Source: JAHEKB01 sp049115575 | Lineage (GTDB): Bacteria; Bacteroidota; Bacteroidia; NS11-12g; UBA9320 | Assembly: GCA_049115575.1 (NCBI GenBank) | Contig: JAGDZU010000002.1 | Span: 372,001 to 436,000 of the forward strand | Direction of reading: 5' to 3' | Length of the DNA stretch: 64,000 bases | In this document: piece by piece, positions 8,952 to 18,883 of the stretch | Layout: the number at the start of each line of letters is the position of its first letter | Position numbering within the stretch: the stretch's first letter is position 1 | Position numbers and translations under genes: made by a program | The notes under the pieces: model-generated | Databases searched by the model: none | Told to the model about the DNA's origin: nothing | The model's input: the letters and a program-made list of their open reading frames with translations, nothing else

Positions 8952-9032
8952 ACGGATTTGATATATAACATGAATACAAGTACATTTACGCGGTTTTTGA
9001 GTATACACGAACAAGATCAAAAAAATCTAAGC

Positions 9033-12000
9033 ATGAAAACATCATTCTTCAAAAAAATGTTGCCGGCGGCCTTTGTGGCCATACTGGGTTTTGCCAGTAT
9101 TCAAGCACAGGCGCAATGTAATCCACAAGTTGAGGCGAGAGATGGTTCTAAAGGAACATCCGCTACTTGGTGTGAGAACGAACCTATTCGATTCTTCGAA
9201 AATTCACCAGGTTACAACACAACAAGTATTGACTGGGACTTTGGCGATGCAACCACATCTACCTTAGCTAACCCTGTGAAGTCATATGCCACAGCAGGTA
9301 CGTATACTGTTAAATTTACTGGAGTTGGAGCTGCAGGTACTTGTAATAAAGACCTGACAATCACTATCGTTCCAAGTCCGGATATAGATATACAGCTGTT
9401 GGTTCCAGACACTCAGTGTTTCGAAGACAACAGATTCTGTTTTGAAGATAATTCAACCACTACTCCCGGAAGTAGTATTGTTCGTATGACCTATCTCTTC
9501 AGTGATGGTGGAAAGATTGACACACTCAATCCAACTTTCCCTGTCAACTTCTGCTACAGTTTTATTGATCAAACTGGTGGATCATTTGATATGATTATTG
9601 AGGCTGAAGATGCAAATGGTTGTGTTACTAAAGTGACTTACTCAGATTATTTATATGTTACTCCTAAATTGGGTATTGAATTCGACAACATAAGCCCTGG
9701 ACCTAATCCAGGTTGTGATTCTACTTTAGGAAGATTTGAAAATATTTCGCTTATAGATTTTAAAGACATACAGTTTTTCCAATGGGATTTTGGAGATGGC
9801 ACTATTATTACAGGAGATACATCTAGTAATAAAGAATGGTGGCTCGGACCAAATGGAGATGGAATTGTAGAGCATTGGTATTACCAACACGGTACATTCG
9901 ACGGTAAGTTAACAGTTCGTTCTACTTTTGGTTGTGAAGAAACTTTTACTTGGAAATCAGCCGTTACGAACTTTGTTATTGATCCAGTGATTATTGCCAA
10001 TTGGGATTCTTCCTGTGTGGCTGACAATCCTGTTGTGTTCAAGCTGAAAGATGGTCCTGTACAAGGAGCTTCTCAGTGGTTGTGGAATTTTGGTGACCCA
10101 CCAAGTGGTCCAGCCAACTTCGACGATGAAAGTTGGGAAGTAGAGCATTCTTATGGAGCAGGTCCTTGGATGATTTCTCTTAGAGTAATAGCTGGACCAT
10201 GTGATATTCAGGTATATGATACCATCACTAAAATTGGACCAGGTAGTACTATAGAAGTTCCTTTTGTTAGAGTTCCTGAAGAAGAAGCATTCCAGTGTTT
10301 AATTACTGACAGTGTCCACTTTGTAAATAATTCTAGTTTTAGACATAATGACCCATATGCACATGATGAAGATTCTATCATCTTCCATTATTCTCATGCT
10401 TTCAGAGTAAAGAATTTCCCTGCTACGGGCTTTGACTCATTGCAGTTCATCACTTATGATGACAAAGGCAATATTGTATCTATAGTGAATTATCCTATTA
10501 CAGGTACCATTATGGAGCAGGGTTATATAGTAAAATATGATGCTACCAAAGACTCTCTTGAAGTGGCTGGCTCCATGGGAACAACCTATGAGGGTAAAGA
10601 TTTCTATGGATTGAATGCCAAACCTAGATATGTCTTTAACTTTATTGAGTCTATTAGAGCTGGTGACCAAACAGCAATCCCTAATGCGGACGTACAAAGA
10701 GGTATGAATCCTCACGTTTGGAGAGTTTGGGATTTTGGAGATCAATACGCACCACAGTGTACTACAGATAGTAGACCATGGGTGAATAAGAATATTGGAG
10801 TGAATTGTAATTGGAGTATAGATACACTCCCAGTTCACTGGTATACTCCATGGGATAAAGTTTACGAGACCTTTAATAATGGTAATTTCTATAGAACACC
10901 GGTTACAAGAACCATGTTCAATAGAACATTGAGAAGATGTTTTGAGGTAAATGTTTATCCAGACAGCACTATGGCTCGTCAAGGTGATACTGTACTTACC
11001 ATTCCATTTGGAACTTCATATACCTATAGAGGAAGAACCATTGGAGTATTAGAAACATTTGTAGATGACACTTTAGGTAATTGGACTATTCGAAGACCAC
11101 CTACCTTCTGGGTTTCTCCTAAAATATATTTAGACACCTTTACCAGAACTAAAGACAGCGCTGCTTTTGTAATTTACGAAGGAACAGACACCGTTCGAAG
11201 AGATCAGTGGGTGACTGGTAGAGACTCCATAGAGGGTTGCTTTACTTGGACTGTTACTAAATGGGATATGGATGTTAGAGTTCCAGCAGGTGTTACCGTA
11301 GTAATAGACAAACTCGCTGCCCCTGGTGGCGGTGGAGCTGGTGCTGGTACATCAAGAACCATTACTGGTCCAGGTATATTCACTATAGAAACAGATGAGC
11401 AGTTTACAATCTGTGACGGAGATTCACTTTTCCCTGTAGTTACGATTGAAGAAAACGCAAGCGATACCACTTATGCATTACCATCGCAATTCCTAACAGA
11501 TGCAGGAACATTTATAGATTCGGTATTTGTAGACAGCGCATTCCACAGAGAAGATTTCTTCTTAGAAAGAGCGCAGTGTTTCCAAGTGTCTTTATGGCAT
11601 ATGGATACAGTTCATCCACTAGCATGTGAGGGAACATCAACCAAATCATTGGCATTGATTCCACCAAATGCGAGAGGAATGGAGATAGAGGCAGGTATTC
11701 CTTGTCCATTAGATGGTGACAATTTATCTTACTATCTCTGGTTCAATATCAGCGAGACTAAGCCAGGTTGTACACAACAATATTTTGCGGTGAATTTTGA
11801 TTCATTAGCAGATCCTAACAACTTTATACCTTACAATGGTGGAGTTCTTGCACCTCCTCCTCCAGGTAGTCCTTTGCCATTCTCTTTGCCTTATCTGTTA
11901 ACAGGTAATAAAGGAGTTCAGTTTATCAAAGGATATACTCCTGGTGAGATTGGTAATGATCCATCATTGAGACAACCTAATGGTTCATTTACTATTGGAC

Positions 12001-14753
12001 TTATAGTTGGAAATGGTCAGCCTGATCCAAACGGAGGACCTCCTGCATGTTTAGATACAGCTTGGTACCACGATATGTTCAGAGTTCTTTATTTGAATGC
12101 GGATTTTGAAATACTAATTCCTCAGCAAGAAATCAAAGCAATTTGTGCTGGTGGAGATGCATACTTCAGAATTAATGAGCCAATACAAGATAGTATTAGT
12201 GTATTGAGATGGAACTGGGGTTACCAAGGAATTGGTAGAGGTGTAAACCTAGCGGCTTACATTGAGCAGTTTGAGTATTATGAAAAATACGAAGGACCTT
12301 CTCCAACCCGTAACGATAAAGATGTTGTTTACAACGGTGAAGATTGGTTGTACAACTATATTATTAGACAAGAATTGAGTGATGTAACAGGTCTTAAAGT
12401 GATAGATACTTTGGTAACTACCATTATTAAAGACTGGAAGGTAATTGCAGACAAGAGTAATGCAGACGATGTGGTTAAAGACATGTTTGAAGCAATTGGT
12501 CTTGACCTCAGAGATATACCAGAAGAAGATGTTCCTCTTTATTTAGGACCAGCTTCTCCACCATTCTGTTTAGATACTTCAGGCTTGAGCCAGTTCTTTA
12601 CATTCGGAGTAAAAGGATATTCTGAAAGAGTAGATTCATTGGTTTATGTACAAGGAGACAGAAGGTATAGATATACAGATGCAAGCAAAACAAGTTCTGT
12701 TGAGGTTGCTCAAATCTTACACTTTAGAGATTCATCCATTCAGGGTTATGATACTCTGATTGCGGATCTTGATTTAGACGGTACAGACGAAGTGATTCCA
12801 GGAGTTTGGAAGTATACATATAGACATCCAAAAATTGTAACAGACCCATGTGATGGAGCCATTGATACAGTCATGATTCCTTCTAACGGACCAATGATCC
12901 CTAGTTTGTTCTTGAACAATACGGTGGGTTGTGAGAAACGTGGAGCAGCATTACTGAATGTTGGATTCTTGAATGACTTCTGGTTAGATAATCCAAACAT
13001 CTGTAATGGATTAACTATACAGTTACACGATACATTGAGATACTGGCAATATGGCGACTTTATGTGGCCAGATGATTATCCTATCGATCCACGTGATCTT
13101 TGGAATACACCAGCTAGATACTTGAATAACCTAGAAATCTATGAAGTGGATTGGGATAGTTCAGATGGACTAGGTCCAGTATGGGAACGTTCAATTCAGT
13201 TGAGTCATATCTATGATGAGCCTGGTACGTATACTATTACTGTTCATTCAAAAGATAGTATTGGTTGCCATGACACAGTTAGATTGACTGCATATGTTAC
13301 TGAAGTAATTCCAAACTTTAACTTGAGCACTAGCTTCTTGAACTGTAACACTATTGTTGACTTCTTAGATTCTACAGTAGTGAATGACCCATGTTTGATA
13401 TCACCTCTTTGTGATCAAACGGAGCCATGTGATAGTGTAATTAGATGGCTATGGGACTTTGGAGATGGAACGCGTACAAGTGTTCTTCAAAACCCATCGC
13501 ATGATTATACTCAAGGTGGATTCTTTGATGTTACACTTACTGTATGGACAGAACTCGGTTGCGAGGAAACCATAGTGAAAACGATTCACATTCCTGGTCC
13601 AGAGCCTGAGTTTGTATTTGAGAACCAAGTGTGGGCAGATAGAGATACAGCAGTTATTTGTATTGGCGACTCAATAAATATATTCAACATCAGTGGTGGT
13701 GAGAAAATTGATCCTGATTGGGAAATGAGATGGGGCGATGGCGCTATTTCTAACCCAGGTGATGGAGATACAATAGGCCACACCTATGATTCAGTTGGAA
13801 CGTTTGAATTGTTCTTAGTTCAATTCGATGAGATTCCAGGTGAGAACATCCGTTGTAATAGAATATTCCCTGATACCAACCCTGATCTTGTAAATCAAAG
13901 AAGAATAGTAGTAATTGTTCTTCCTAGAGCAGGAGCAGAAATTGAGGTAGTAAAAGATCCACTTTGTGTGGATGAGCTAGGAGATTTCATTGCTCATGTA
14001 GATACCAATGTTTATGACAGGTATACTTGGATGATGGGAGATGGCAATGAGTACAACAGAGATCATCCTGATAGCGTTTTAAGTCATTCTTATGACTCGT
14101 CAGGTGTGTATAATATTACCATGATACCGCTCTATACTCCGCCTAATAACTTCATTCCAGTTTGCCCTGATACAGCATTTGCGCAGGTAACAGTGGTAAC
14201 GGTAGAAGCTAGCTTTACGGTAGATTCTGCAGATAAACCAAACTTTAAGTTCACCGATGAGTCCATCAATGCAGCTCAGTGGTCATGGACTTTTGAAGAT
14301 GAGCCTCAACCAGGAGCCAGTTCAGACCAGAACCCAGAATACAATTGGGGTGAAAGAGTTGGAACATGGACGGTATGTCTTGAAGTAACAAGCCCAGAAG
14401 GTTGTGTGGATGATACTTGTATTGATATAGTGAACAATTTCCAACGTAAACTTATAGTATACAATGTGTTTACTCCGCCATCTGAAGGTTCAAATGGAGA
14501 TGATCGAAACGACGAATTCGTAATTGAAGGAAAAGGTCTCGAGAAATTCGATGTTAAAATCTACAACCGTTGGGGTGAGCGTGTATTCCATTCAGATAAT
14601 ATAGATTATCATTGGAATGGTAGAGTGGATAATACAGGTGTTGAATGCCCATCTGGTACCTATTACTACGTAATCAACTATCAATTCTTATTTGAAGAAG
14701 AGAACGAAGGATTAGGACCAATTGAAAGTTCAGTTGACCTGATACGAGAATAA
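9033..14753 (+). CDS. Giant PKD-repeat gliding-motility-associated T9SS type B protein
   Basis: 1906 residues from ATG 9033, chosen because it gives a clean signal peptide (MKTSFFKKMLPAAFVAILG, cleavage near QAQA); the frame is also open upstream to 8958. PKD motifs occur along the protein: IDWDFGDATT, FQWDFGDGT, WLWNFGDPP, WLWDFGDGT, MRWGDGA and WMMGDGN. The C-terminus has the type B sorting pattern (YNVFTPPSEGSNGDDRND, IYNRWGERVFHS, HWNGRVDNTG, CPSGTYYY). It is therefore an exported surface protein, probably an adhesin or structural filament. It starts ~80 bases after the anti-sigma-like gene and ends at a strong terminator. Ligand unknown. Confidence 0.88.
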   Translation: MKTSFFKKMLPAAFVAILGFASIQAQAQCNPQVEARDGSKGTSATWCENEPIRFFENSPGYNTTSIDWDFGDATTSTLANPVKSYATAGTYTVKFTGVGAAGTCNKDLTITIVPSPDIDIQLLVPDTQCFEDNRFCFEDNSTTTPGSSIVRMTYLFSDGGKIDTLNPTFPVNFCYSFIDQTGGSFDMIIEAEDANGCVTKVTYSDYLYVTPKLGIEFDNISPGPNPGCDSTLGRFENISLIDFKDIQFFQWDFGDGTIITGDTSSNKEWWLGPNGDGIVEHWYYQHGTFDGKLTVRSTFGCEETFTWKSAVTNFVIDPVIIANWDSSCVADNPVVFKLKDGPVQGASQWLWNFGDPPSGPANFDDESWEVEHSYGAGPWMISLRVIAGPCDIQVYDTITKIGPGSTIEVPFVRVPEEEAFQCLITDSVHFVNNSSFRHNDPYAHDEDSIIFHYSHAFRVKNFPATGFDSLQFITYDDKGNIVSIVNYPITGTIMEQGYIVKYDATKDSLEVAGSMGTTYEGKDFYGLNAKPRYVFNFIESIRAGDQTAIPNADVQRGMNPHVWRVWDFGDQYAPQCTTDSRPWVNKNIGVNCNWSIDTLPVHWYTPWDKVYETFNNGNFYRTPVTRTMFNRTLRRCFEVNVYPDSTMARQGDTVLTIPFGTSYTYRGRTIGVLETFVDDTLGNWTIRRPPTFWVSPKIYLDTFTRTKDSAAFVIYEGTDTVRRDQWVTGRDSIEGCFTWTVTKWDMDVRVPAGVTVVIDKLAAPGGGGAGAGTSRTITGPGIFTIETDEQFTICDGDSLFPVVTIEENASDTTYALPSQFLTDAGTFIDSVFVDSAFHREDFFLERAQCFQVSLWHMDTVHPLACEGTSTKSLALIPPNARGMEIEAGIPCPLDGDNLSYYLWFNISETKPGCTQQYFAVNFDSLADPNNFIPYNGGVLAPPPPGSPLPFSLPYLLTGNKGVQFIKGYTPGEIGNDPSLRQPNGSFTIGLIVGNGQPDPNGGPPACLDTAWYHDMFRVLYLNADFEILIPQQEIKAICAGGDAYFRINEPIQDSISVLRWNWGYQGIGRGVNLAAYIEQFEYYEKYEGPSPTRNDKDVVYNGEDWLYNYIIRQELSDVTGLKVIDTLVTTIIKDWKVIADKSNADDVVKDMFEAIGLDLRDIPEEDVPLYLGPASPPFCLDTSGLSQFFTFGVKGYSERVDSLVYVQGDRRYRYTDASKTSSVEVAQILHFRDSSIQGYDTLIADLDLDGTDEVIPGVWKYTYRHPKIVTDPCDGAIDTVMIPSNGPMIPSLFLNNTVGCEKRGAALLNVGFLNDFWLDNPNICNGLTIQLHDTLRYWQYGDFMWPDDYPIDPRDLWNTPARYLNNLEIYEVDWDSSDGLGPVWERSIQLSHIYDEPGTYTITVHSKDSIGCHDTVRLTAYVTEVIPNFNLSTSFLNCNTIVDFLDSTVVNDPCLISPLCDQTEPCDSVIRWLWDFGDGTRTSVLQNPSHDYTQGGFFDVTLTVWTELGCEETIVKTIHIPGPEPEFVFENQVWADRDTAVICIGDSINIFNISGGEKIDPDWEMRWGDGAISNPGDGDTIGHTYDSVGTFELFLVQFDEIPGENIRCNRIFPDTNPDLVNQRRIVVIVLPRAGAEIEVVKDPLCVDELGDFIAHVDTNVYDRYTWMMGDGNEYNRDHPDSVLSHSYDSSGVYNITMIPLYTPPNNFIPVCPDTAFAQVTVVTVEASFTVDSADKPNFKFTDESINAAQWSWTFEDEPQPGASSDQNPEYNWGERVGTWTVCLEVTSPEGCVDDTCIDIVNNFQRKLIVYNVFTPPSEGSNGDDRNDEFVIEGKGLEKFDVKIYNRWGERVFHSDNIDYHWNGRVDNTGVECPSGTYYYVINYQFLFEEENEGLGPIESSVDLIRE

Positions 14754-14771
14754 ACTACCCAAACCGAATAA

Positions 14772-14808
14772 AGAGAACCCAGGCAAATAGTCTGGGTTCT
14801 TTGTTTTA
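14772..14808 (+). terminator. Rho-independent terminator after the giant PKD gene
   Basis: A perfect 9-bp stem, AGAACCCAG (14774-14782) with CTGGGTTCT (14792-14800), a 9-base loop and a T-rich tail TTGTTTTA. It ends the upstream transcription unit just before the methionine synthase promoter. Confidence 0.85.
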
Positions 14809-14818
14809 TACTTAATTC

Positions 14819-14826
14819 TATTTTTG
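14819..14826 (+). promoter_or_regulatory. Candidate -7 element of the metH promoter
   Basis: TATTTTTG matches the Bacteroidota -7 consensus TAnnTTTG and lies 6 bases before the TTG start at 14833. A TTG at 14801-14803 could serve as the upstream element, although the 15-base spacing is short of the usual ~19. Confidence 0.5.
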
Positions 14827-14832
14827 TGAACC

Positions 14833-17481
14833 TTGCAAAAAACCATAGCTACATATTTCAGACTTAGTGGTCTTGAGCCTTTGGTTCAAACACCAGAGTC
14901 AAACTTTATCAATATTGGTGAGCGCACAAATGTGACAGGATCCAGGAGGTTTGCTAGACTCGTATTGGAAGGTGATTACGAAGCCGCTCTTGCCGTAGCT
15001 CGCCAGCAAGTAGAAAATGGCGCCCAAATCATAGATATAAATATGGATGAGGGCATGTTAGATGGTAAAGAAGCAATGGTGATTTTCTTAAATCTAATTG
15101 CATCTGAACCCGATATTGCTAGAGTTCCTGTGATGATAGATTCTTCTATGTGGGAGATTATAGAAGCTGGGTTAAGAGTACTACAAGGCAAAGGCATAGT
15201 AAATTCAATTAGTCTTAAAGATGGAGAAGAAGAATTCATCAAAAGAGCGACTAAAATCAAACACTATGGTGCTGCAACTGTGGTGATGGCATTTGACGAG
15301 CAAGGTCAAGCAGACAATTTTGAAAAAAGGATAGCCATATGTCAACGCAGTTATGACATTCTTACTAAGAAAGTGGGCATGCCAGCGGAAGATATCATTT
15401 TTGATCCGAACATATTAACTGTTGCTACTGGAATAGATGAGCACAATAATTATGCGGTGGATTTCATAAATGCTACCAAATGGATTAAGGAGAATTTGCC
15501 TCATGCTAAAGTAAGTGGAGGCGTGAGCAATATTTCATTCTCCTTTAGAGGGAATGAAGCCGTACGAGAAGCCATGCATTCAGCCTTTTTGTACCATGCG
15601 ATTCAAGCGGGTATGGACATGGGGATTGTTAATGCAGGGATGATTGAAGTCTACGAGGAAATCCCAAAAGAGTTGTTGGAACGAGTGGAGGATGTGCTCT
15701 TAAATAGGAGAGATGATGCTACTGAAAGATTAGTGGCTTATGCCGATCAAGTAAAAGGTGGGGGCAAGAAACAGGAAGTTGATTTGAGTTGGAGGGAGCA
15801 AAGTATAGAAGAGAGGCTCAAGCACGCCCTTATTAAAGGAATAACGGATTACATTGATGAAGACACCGAGGAAGCCCTAAAGGAGTACGAAGTCCCTTTA
15901 AAAGTGATTGAAGGACCTTTAATGGCCGGTATGAGTGTAGTTGGAGATTTGTTTGGCAGCGGAAAGATGTTTTTACCCCAAGTGGTTAAAAGTGCTAGGG
16001 TAATGAAAAAATCGGTGGCATGGCTAACCCCCTATCTTGAAGCACAAAAGAGTTCAGGAAGTACTCAAGGGAAAATCTTACTCGCTACGGTCAAGGGCGA
16101 TGTGCACGACATTGGAAAAAACATAGTAGGGGTTGTATTGGCCTGTAATAATTATGAGATTATTGATTTAGGTGTTATGGTGCCTAGAGATGTAATTTTA
16201 AATGAGGCAGAAAAACAAGATGTGGATGTGATAGGGCTAAGTGGTTTGATTACTCCTAGTTTGGATGAAATGGTGAATGTGGCAGAGGAAATGCAAAGGA
16301 GAGGAATGAATAAGCCTCTTCTAATTGGAGGAGCAACCACATCAAGAGTACATACTGCAGTTAAGATTGCACCCAAATATGAAGGCCCAGCTGTGCACGT
16401 ATTGGATGCTTCACGCTCTGTACCTGTTGCTGGCGAATTAATCAGCGATAGGCTAAAAGAAGGAGCCGCTGCAAGATTTAGAACAGAATATGAAGAGCTT
16501 GCACAACAACATGCAGCTAGGCAAGAAAGCAAGGAGCTAATGCCTTTTGAATCTGCAGTTGGGAATAAGGTTAATATAGATTGGAATAACTATGATCCAC
16601 CGGTTCCAAAAGAATTAGGAGTTCAAGTTTTCAATAATGTGGGCTTAGATGAGATAGTGCCATTTATTGATTGGACACCATTTTTTCAAACTTGGGAATT
16701 AAGAGGAAGATACCCACTCATTTTTGAAGATGAAGTTGTGGGTGACGAAGCATTAAAACTTTACAATGACGCCAGGCAAATGCTTAAGTCTGTTGTGGAG
16801 AATGAAGATCTTAAAGCTAAGGCTGTTGTTGGGATATTTAAAGCAGAGGAAGACCAGGGTCATTTGATTTTGGAGAATGAAAACCTCAATTTCTTAAGGC
16901 AACAAAGAAAGATGGGCATTGGAATTCCCAATATATCACTCGCCGATTACATTGCTCCTAAAAGCAGTGGAAAGCAAGATTATATAGGAGCTTTTGCTGT
17001 GACCGCAGGTATAGGGATAGAAAAGCTGGTAAATGCTTATGAAGCTGACCACGATGACTATAACAGCATTATGATAAAGGCCATTGCAGACCGATTAGCA
17101 GAAGCATTAGCAGAGTATATGCACGCTAAAATCAGGAAGGAAATTTGGGGATATGACAGTTCAGAATCACTGAGCAATCAAGACTTAATAAAAGAGAAAT
17201 ATCAAGGAATTAGACCTGCTCCTGGATATCCGGCTTGCCCAGATCATACTGAAAAAGCCAAAATCTGGAAACTGCTTAATGTGGAGGAGAATATAGGAAT
17301 TAAGCTCACAGAAAGCTATGCTATGTACCCTGCGGCATCAGTGAGCGGATATTACTTTTCTCATCCGGACAGTAAATATTTTGCAGTTGGCAGAATTGCC
17401 CAAGATCAATTGGAGGCCTACGCTAAAGCTAAAGATATGAGTAAGGAAGAAGCAGCTTCTTGGCTCTCTCCAAATCTTTAA
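14833..17481 (+). CDS. metH: Methionine synthase (cobalamin-dependent), C-terminal polypeptide lacking the homocysteine domain
   Basis: 882 residues, against ~1200 for full-length MetH. Present are the methyltetrahydrofolate-binding domain (INIGERTNVTGSRRF, IDINMDEGMLDG, PVMIDSSMWE), the cobalamin cap and Rossmann domain (VKGDVHDIGKNIVG, His425 as the lower cobalt ligand, then GLSGLITPS) and the S-adenosylmethionine reactivation domain (GIRPAPGYPACPDH near 795). The N-terminal zinc-dependent homocysteine methyltransferase domain is missing. A stop lies in frame at 14827, directly before TTG 14833, so this is a genuine short form. A separately encoded homocysteine domain is expected elsewhere; it is not in this window. 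Confidence 0.93.
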   Translation: MQKTIATYFRLSGLEPLVQTPESNFINIGERTNVTGSRRFARLVLEGDYEAALAVARQQVENGAQIIDINMDEGMLDGKEAMVIFLNLIASEPDIARVPVMIDSSMWEIIEAGLRVLQGKGIVNSISLKDGEEEFIKRATKIKHYGAATVVMAFDEQGQADNFEKRIAICQRSYDILTKKVGMPAEDIIFDPNILTVATGIDEHNNYAVDFINATKWIKENLPHAKVSGGVSNISFSFRGNEAVREAMHSAFLYHAIQAGMDMGIVNAGMIEVYEEIPKELLERVEDVLLNRRDDATERLVAYADQVKGGGKKQEVDLSWREQSIEERLKHALIKGITDYIDEDTEEALKEYEVPLKVIEGPLMAGMSVVGDLFGSGKMFLPQVVKSARVMKKSVAWLTPYLEAQKSSGSTQGKILLATVKGDVHDIGKNIVGVVLACNNYEIIDLGVMVPRDVILNEAEKQDVDVIGLSGLITPSLDEMVNVAEEMQRRGMNKPLLIGGATTSRVHTAVKIAPKYEGPAVHVLDASRSVPVAGELISDRLKEGAAARFRTEYEELAQQHAARQESKELMPFESAVGNKVNIDWNNYDPPVPKELGVQVFNNVGLDEIVPFIDWTPFFQTWELRGRYPLIFEDEVVGDEALKLYNDARQMLKSVVENEDLKAKAVVGIFKAEEDQGHLILENENLNFLRQQRKMGIGIPNISLADYIAPKSSGKQDYIGAFAVTAGIGIEKLVNAYEADHDDYNSIMIKAIADRLAEALAEYMHAKIRKEIWGYDSSESLSNQDLIKEKYQGIRPAPGYPACPDHTEKAKIWKLLNVEENIGIKLTESYAMYPAASVSGYYFSHPDSKYFAVGRIAQDQLEAYAKAKDMSKEEAASWLSPNL

Positions 17482-17654
17482 AGAGGGCAAAGAATCAAAC
17501 AAGCCAAATAGGCGCCTAGTACAAGTGCTCCAAGAACAGCTGTTCTGGTAATTACAAAAGCTTTCCTTCTATAAGGGAATGACAAATACAAATATTCCAG
17601 TACTAGCTCATACCATATCAAATCAGTGTTACAACAGTGGGATGTCGTCCTCAT
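17478..17654 (-). CDS. Small membrane protein (58 aa), unrecognised
   Basis: A short frame on the minus strand from ATG 17654 to TAA 17478, overlapping the metH stop by four bases. The product has a Cys pair near the start (SHCCNTD), an aromatic amphipathic segment (LEYLYLSFPYRRK) and one hydrophobic helix (VLGALVLGAYLACLIL) ending in CPL. Basic residues just before the helix fit the positive-inside rule, and the composition looks like real protein rather than a shadow. No promoter or ribosome site was recognised. I do not know the family, and the frame could be a remnant or chance. Confidence 0.4.
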   Translation of the reverse strand: MRTTSHCCNTDLIWYELVLEYLYLSFPYRRKAFVITRTAVLGALVLGAYLACLILCPL

Positions 17655-17899
17655 AATGAGCCGCGATTATGCATCTCTAGAGTGACTTTGCCAATCTTGT
17701 TTTAGTGACAGTTGCATATCCATTTAGAGGTTGAATTATAGCTGCATATACAATTAATTCTAGCTTGGGATTATACTATAATTGGAATAGAATATTGATA
17801 ATAAGTAAGTTAGTTCAAATAAATACAATGTCTTTTTTAATATTTAAATATCCCTAAATAGATATATTTATTTTAAACTTTGTGTTCAAATTTTGTACT

Positions 17900-18208
17900 A
17901 TGTCATTTAACCCTAATGAAGATCACAGTATCAGTTTAGCGGAAGCCGCTAACATTACTAAAGCTTACAGAGATGCTAACCCAGGAGCCAAAATTGGAGG
18001 TTTCTTCGGAAAAGACGCTATACAAGCTATTTTAGATCAAGCAGATTGTGTAGGCTTAAAATATTATTTTGCTATAGAGAGTGGTCAACCCACTTTAGTT
18101 CTTTGTGGCGCTAAAGCAGATCAAGATGATCTTTATACCGGTAGTTTAGCGGAATTTTCAAATCAGGATCCGCCGTATTCGTCAAGCCCAAATCCATTAA
18201 ACTCCTAG
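17900..18208 (+). CDS. Small conserved hypothetical protein
   Basis: 102 residues from ATG 17900 (MSFNPNEDHSISLAEAA); the GTG at 17882 would add six residues without improving the frame. The protein is soluble, with SISLAEAANITKAYRD, a glycine segment KIGGFFGKDAIQAIL, then ADCVGLKYYFAIESGQPTLVLCGA and a Pro/Ser-rich tail. Similar small proteins occur beside signalling genes in Bacteroidota, but no function is known to me. It lies three bases before the seven-helix membrane protein and heads an apparent four-gene operon with a histidine kinase and response regulator. The 245 bases upstream (17655-17899) are AT-rich and show no other gene. Confidence 0.65.
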   Translation: MSFNPNEDHSISLAEAANITKAYRDANPGAKIGGFFGKDAIQAILDQADCVGLKYYFAIESGQPTLVLCGAKADQDDLYTGSLAEFSNQDPPYSSSPNPLNS

Positions 18209-18211
18209 GAG

Positions 18212-18883
18212 TTGAAAGAATTATATTTAGTAATAAGAATTGTAATCTATGTTTCAATAATCACAGTTGGATTTAGAGCCTATGTGAAAAAAAGAAACAA
18301 AGTGGATTTAGCTATTGCTCTTACTTCGTTAATTGGAGTAGGAGCGGATTTATTAGATTTCACTATTATTTCTTCAAACCTAGAACTACTTGCGATTGTA
18401 AACCTCTTAATTATAGGAGTTCTTCATTATATGCTCTACCTTGATTCCAAACGATGGGTTTTGCCAGTATTGGGACCTTTGATAATTGCAGTATTTACTT
18501 TTCTGGCATTTATTACGGACTGGAATTTGGGTTGGATAAATTCTACTCCAGTTTACTATTCAAACTACAATTGGCTTAATACTAATCAAGCCTCGAACCT
18601 TGCAATTTTAAGAGGCGTGGTAGTTCTTGTGGCAATATATTACTGGCTGTGGAACATTGTAAAAAGGTATAACACAAATACAATTGAGTTGCAAAGTCAT
18701 ATTTTGTATGCATTTGCTTTTTTGATCTTGTATGGCTGCCTTTTTATTTATGACAATCTTGGAAGATTCCTCTATTCGGAGTTAGAGGATTATGCCATTT
18801 ATACATCCTATATTTTAGTTGGTATTTTTCTAGTTTCTCACCTCATGATTTTACTCGGACTCAGATGGAAGATATCCTCATAG
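18212..18883 (+). CDS. Seven-helix membrane protein, possible sensor module
   Basis: 223 residues from TTG 18212, three bases after the preceding stop. Seven hydrophobic segments are visible (approx. 4-24, 30-52, 57-77, 82-101, 128-150, 162-182, 193-217), with a polar loop rich in Asn/Tyr between helices 4 and 5 (NWLNTNQASN). The last 19 bases overlap the start of the histidine kinase gene, indicating translational coupling. The kinase has only one membrane helix and no sensory domain, so this protein may supply the sensing part. I do not recognise the family; the sensor role is inference from position. Confidence 0.65.
   Translation: MKELYLVIRIVIYVSIITVGFRAYVKKRNKVDLAIALTSLIGVGADLLDFTIISSNLELLAIVNLLIIGVLHYMLYLDSKRWVLPVLGPLIIAVFTFLAFITDWNLGWINSTPVYYSNYNWLNTNQASNLAILRGVVVLVAIYYWLWNIVKRYNTNTIELQSHILYAFAFLILYGCLFIYDNLGRFLYSELEDYAIYTSYILVGIFLVSHLMILLGLRWKISS

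Noticed and set aside
10437..10982. A 181-codon minus-strand frame inside the giant PKD gene
   Set aside because: Shadow of a strongly supported plus-strand gene; no domain or start context.
16152..16532. A 126-codon minus-strand frame inside metH
   Set aside because: Antisense to the conserved cobalamin domain.
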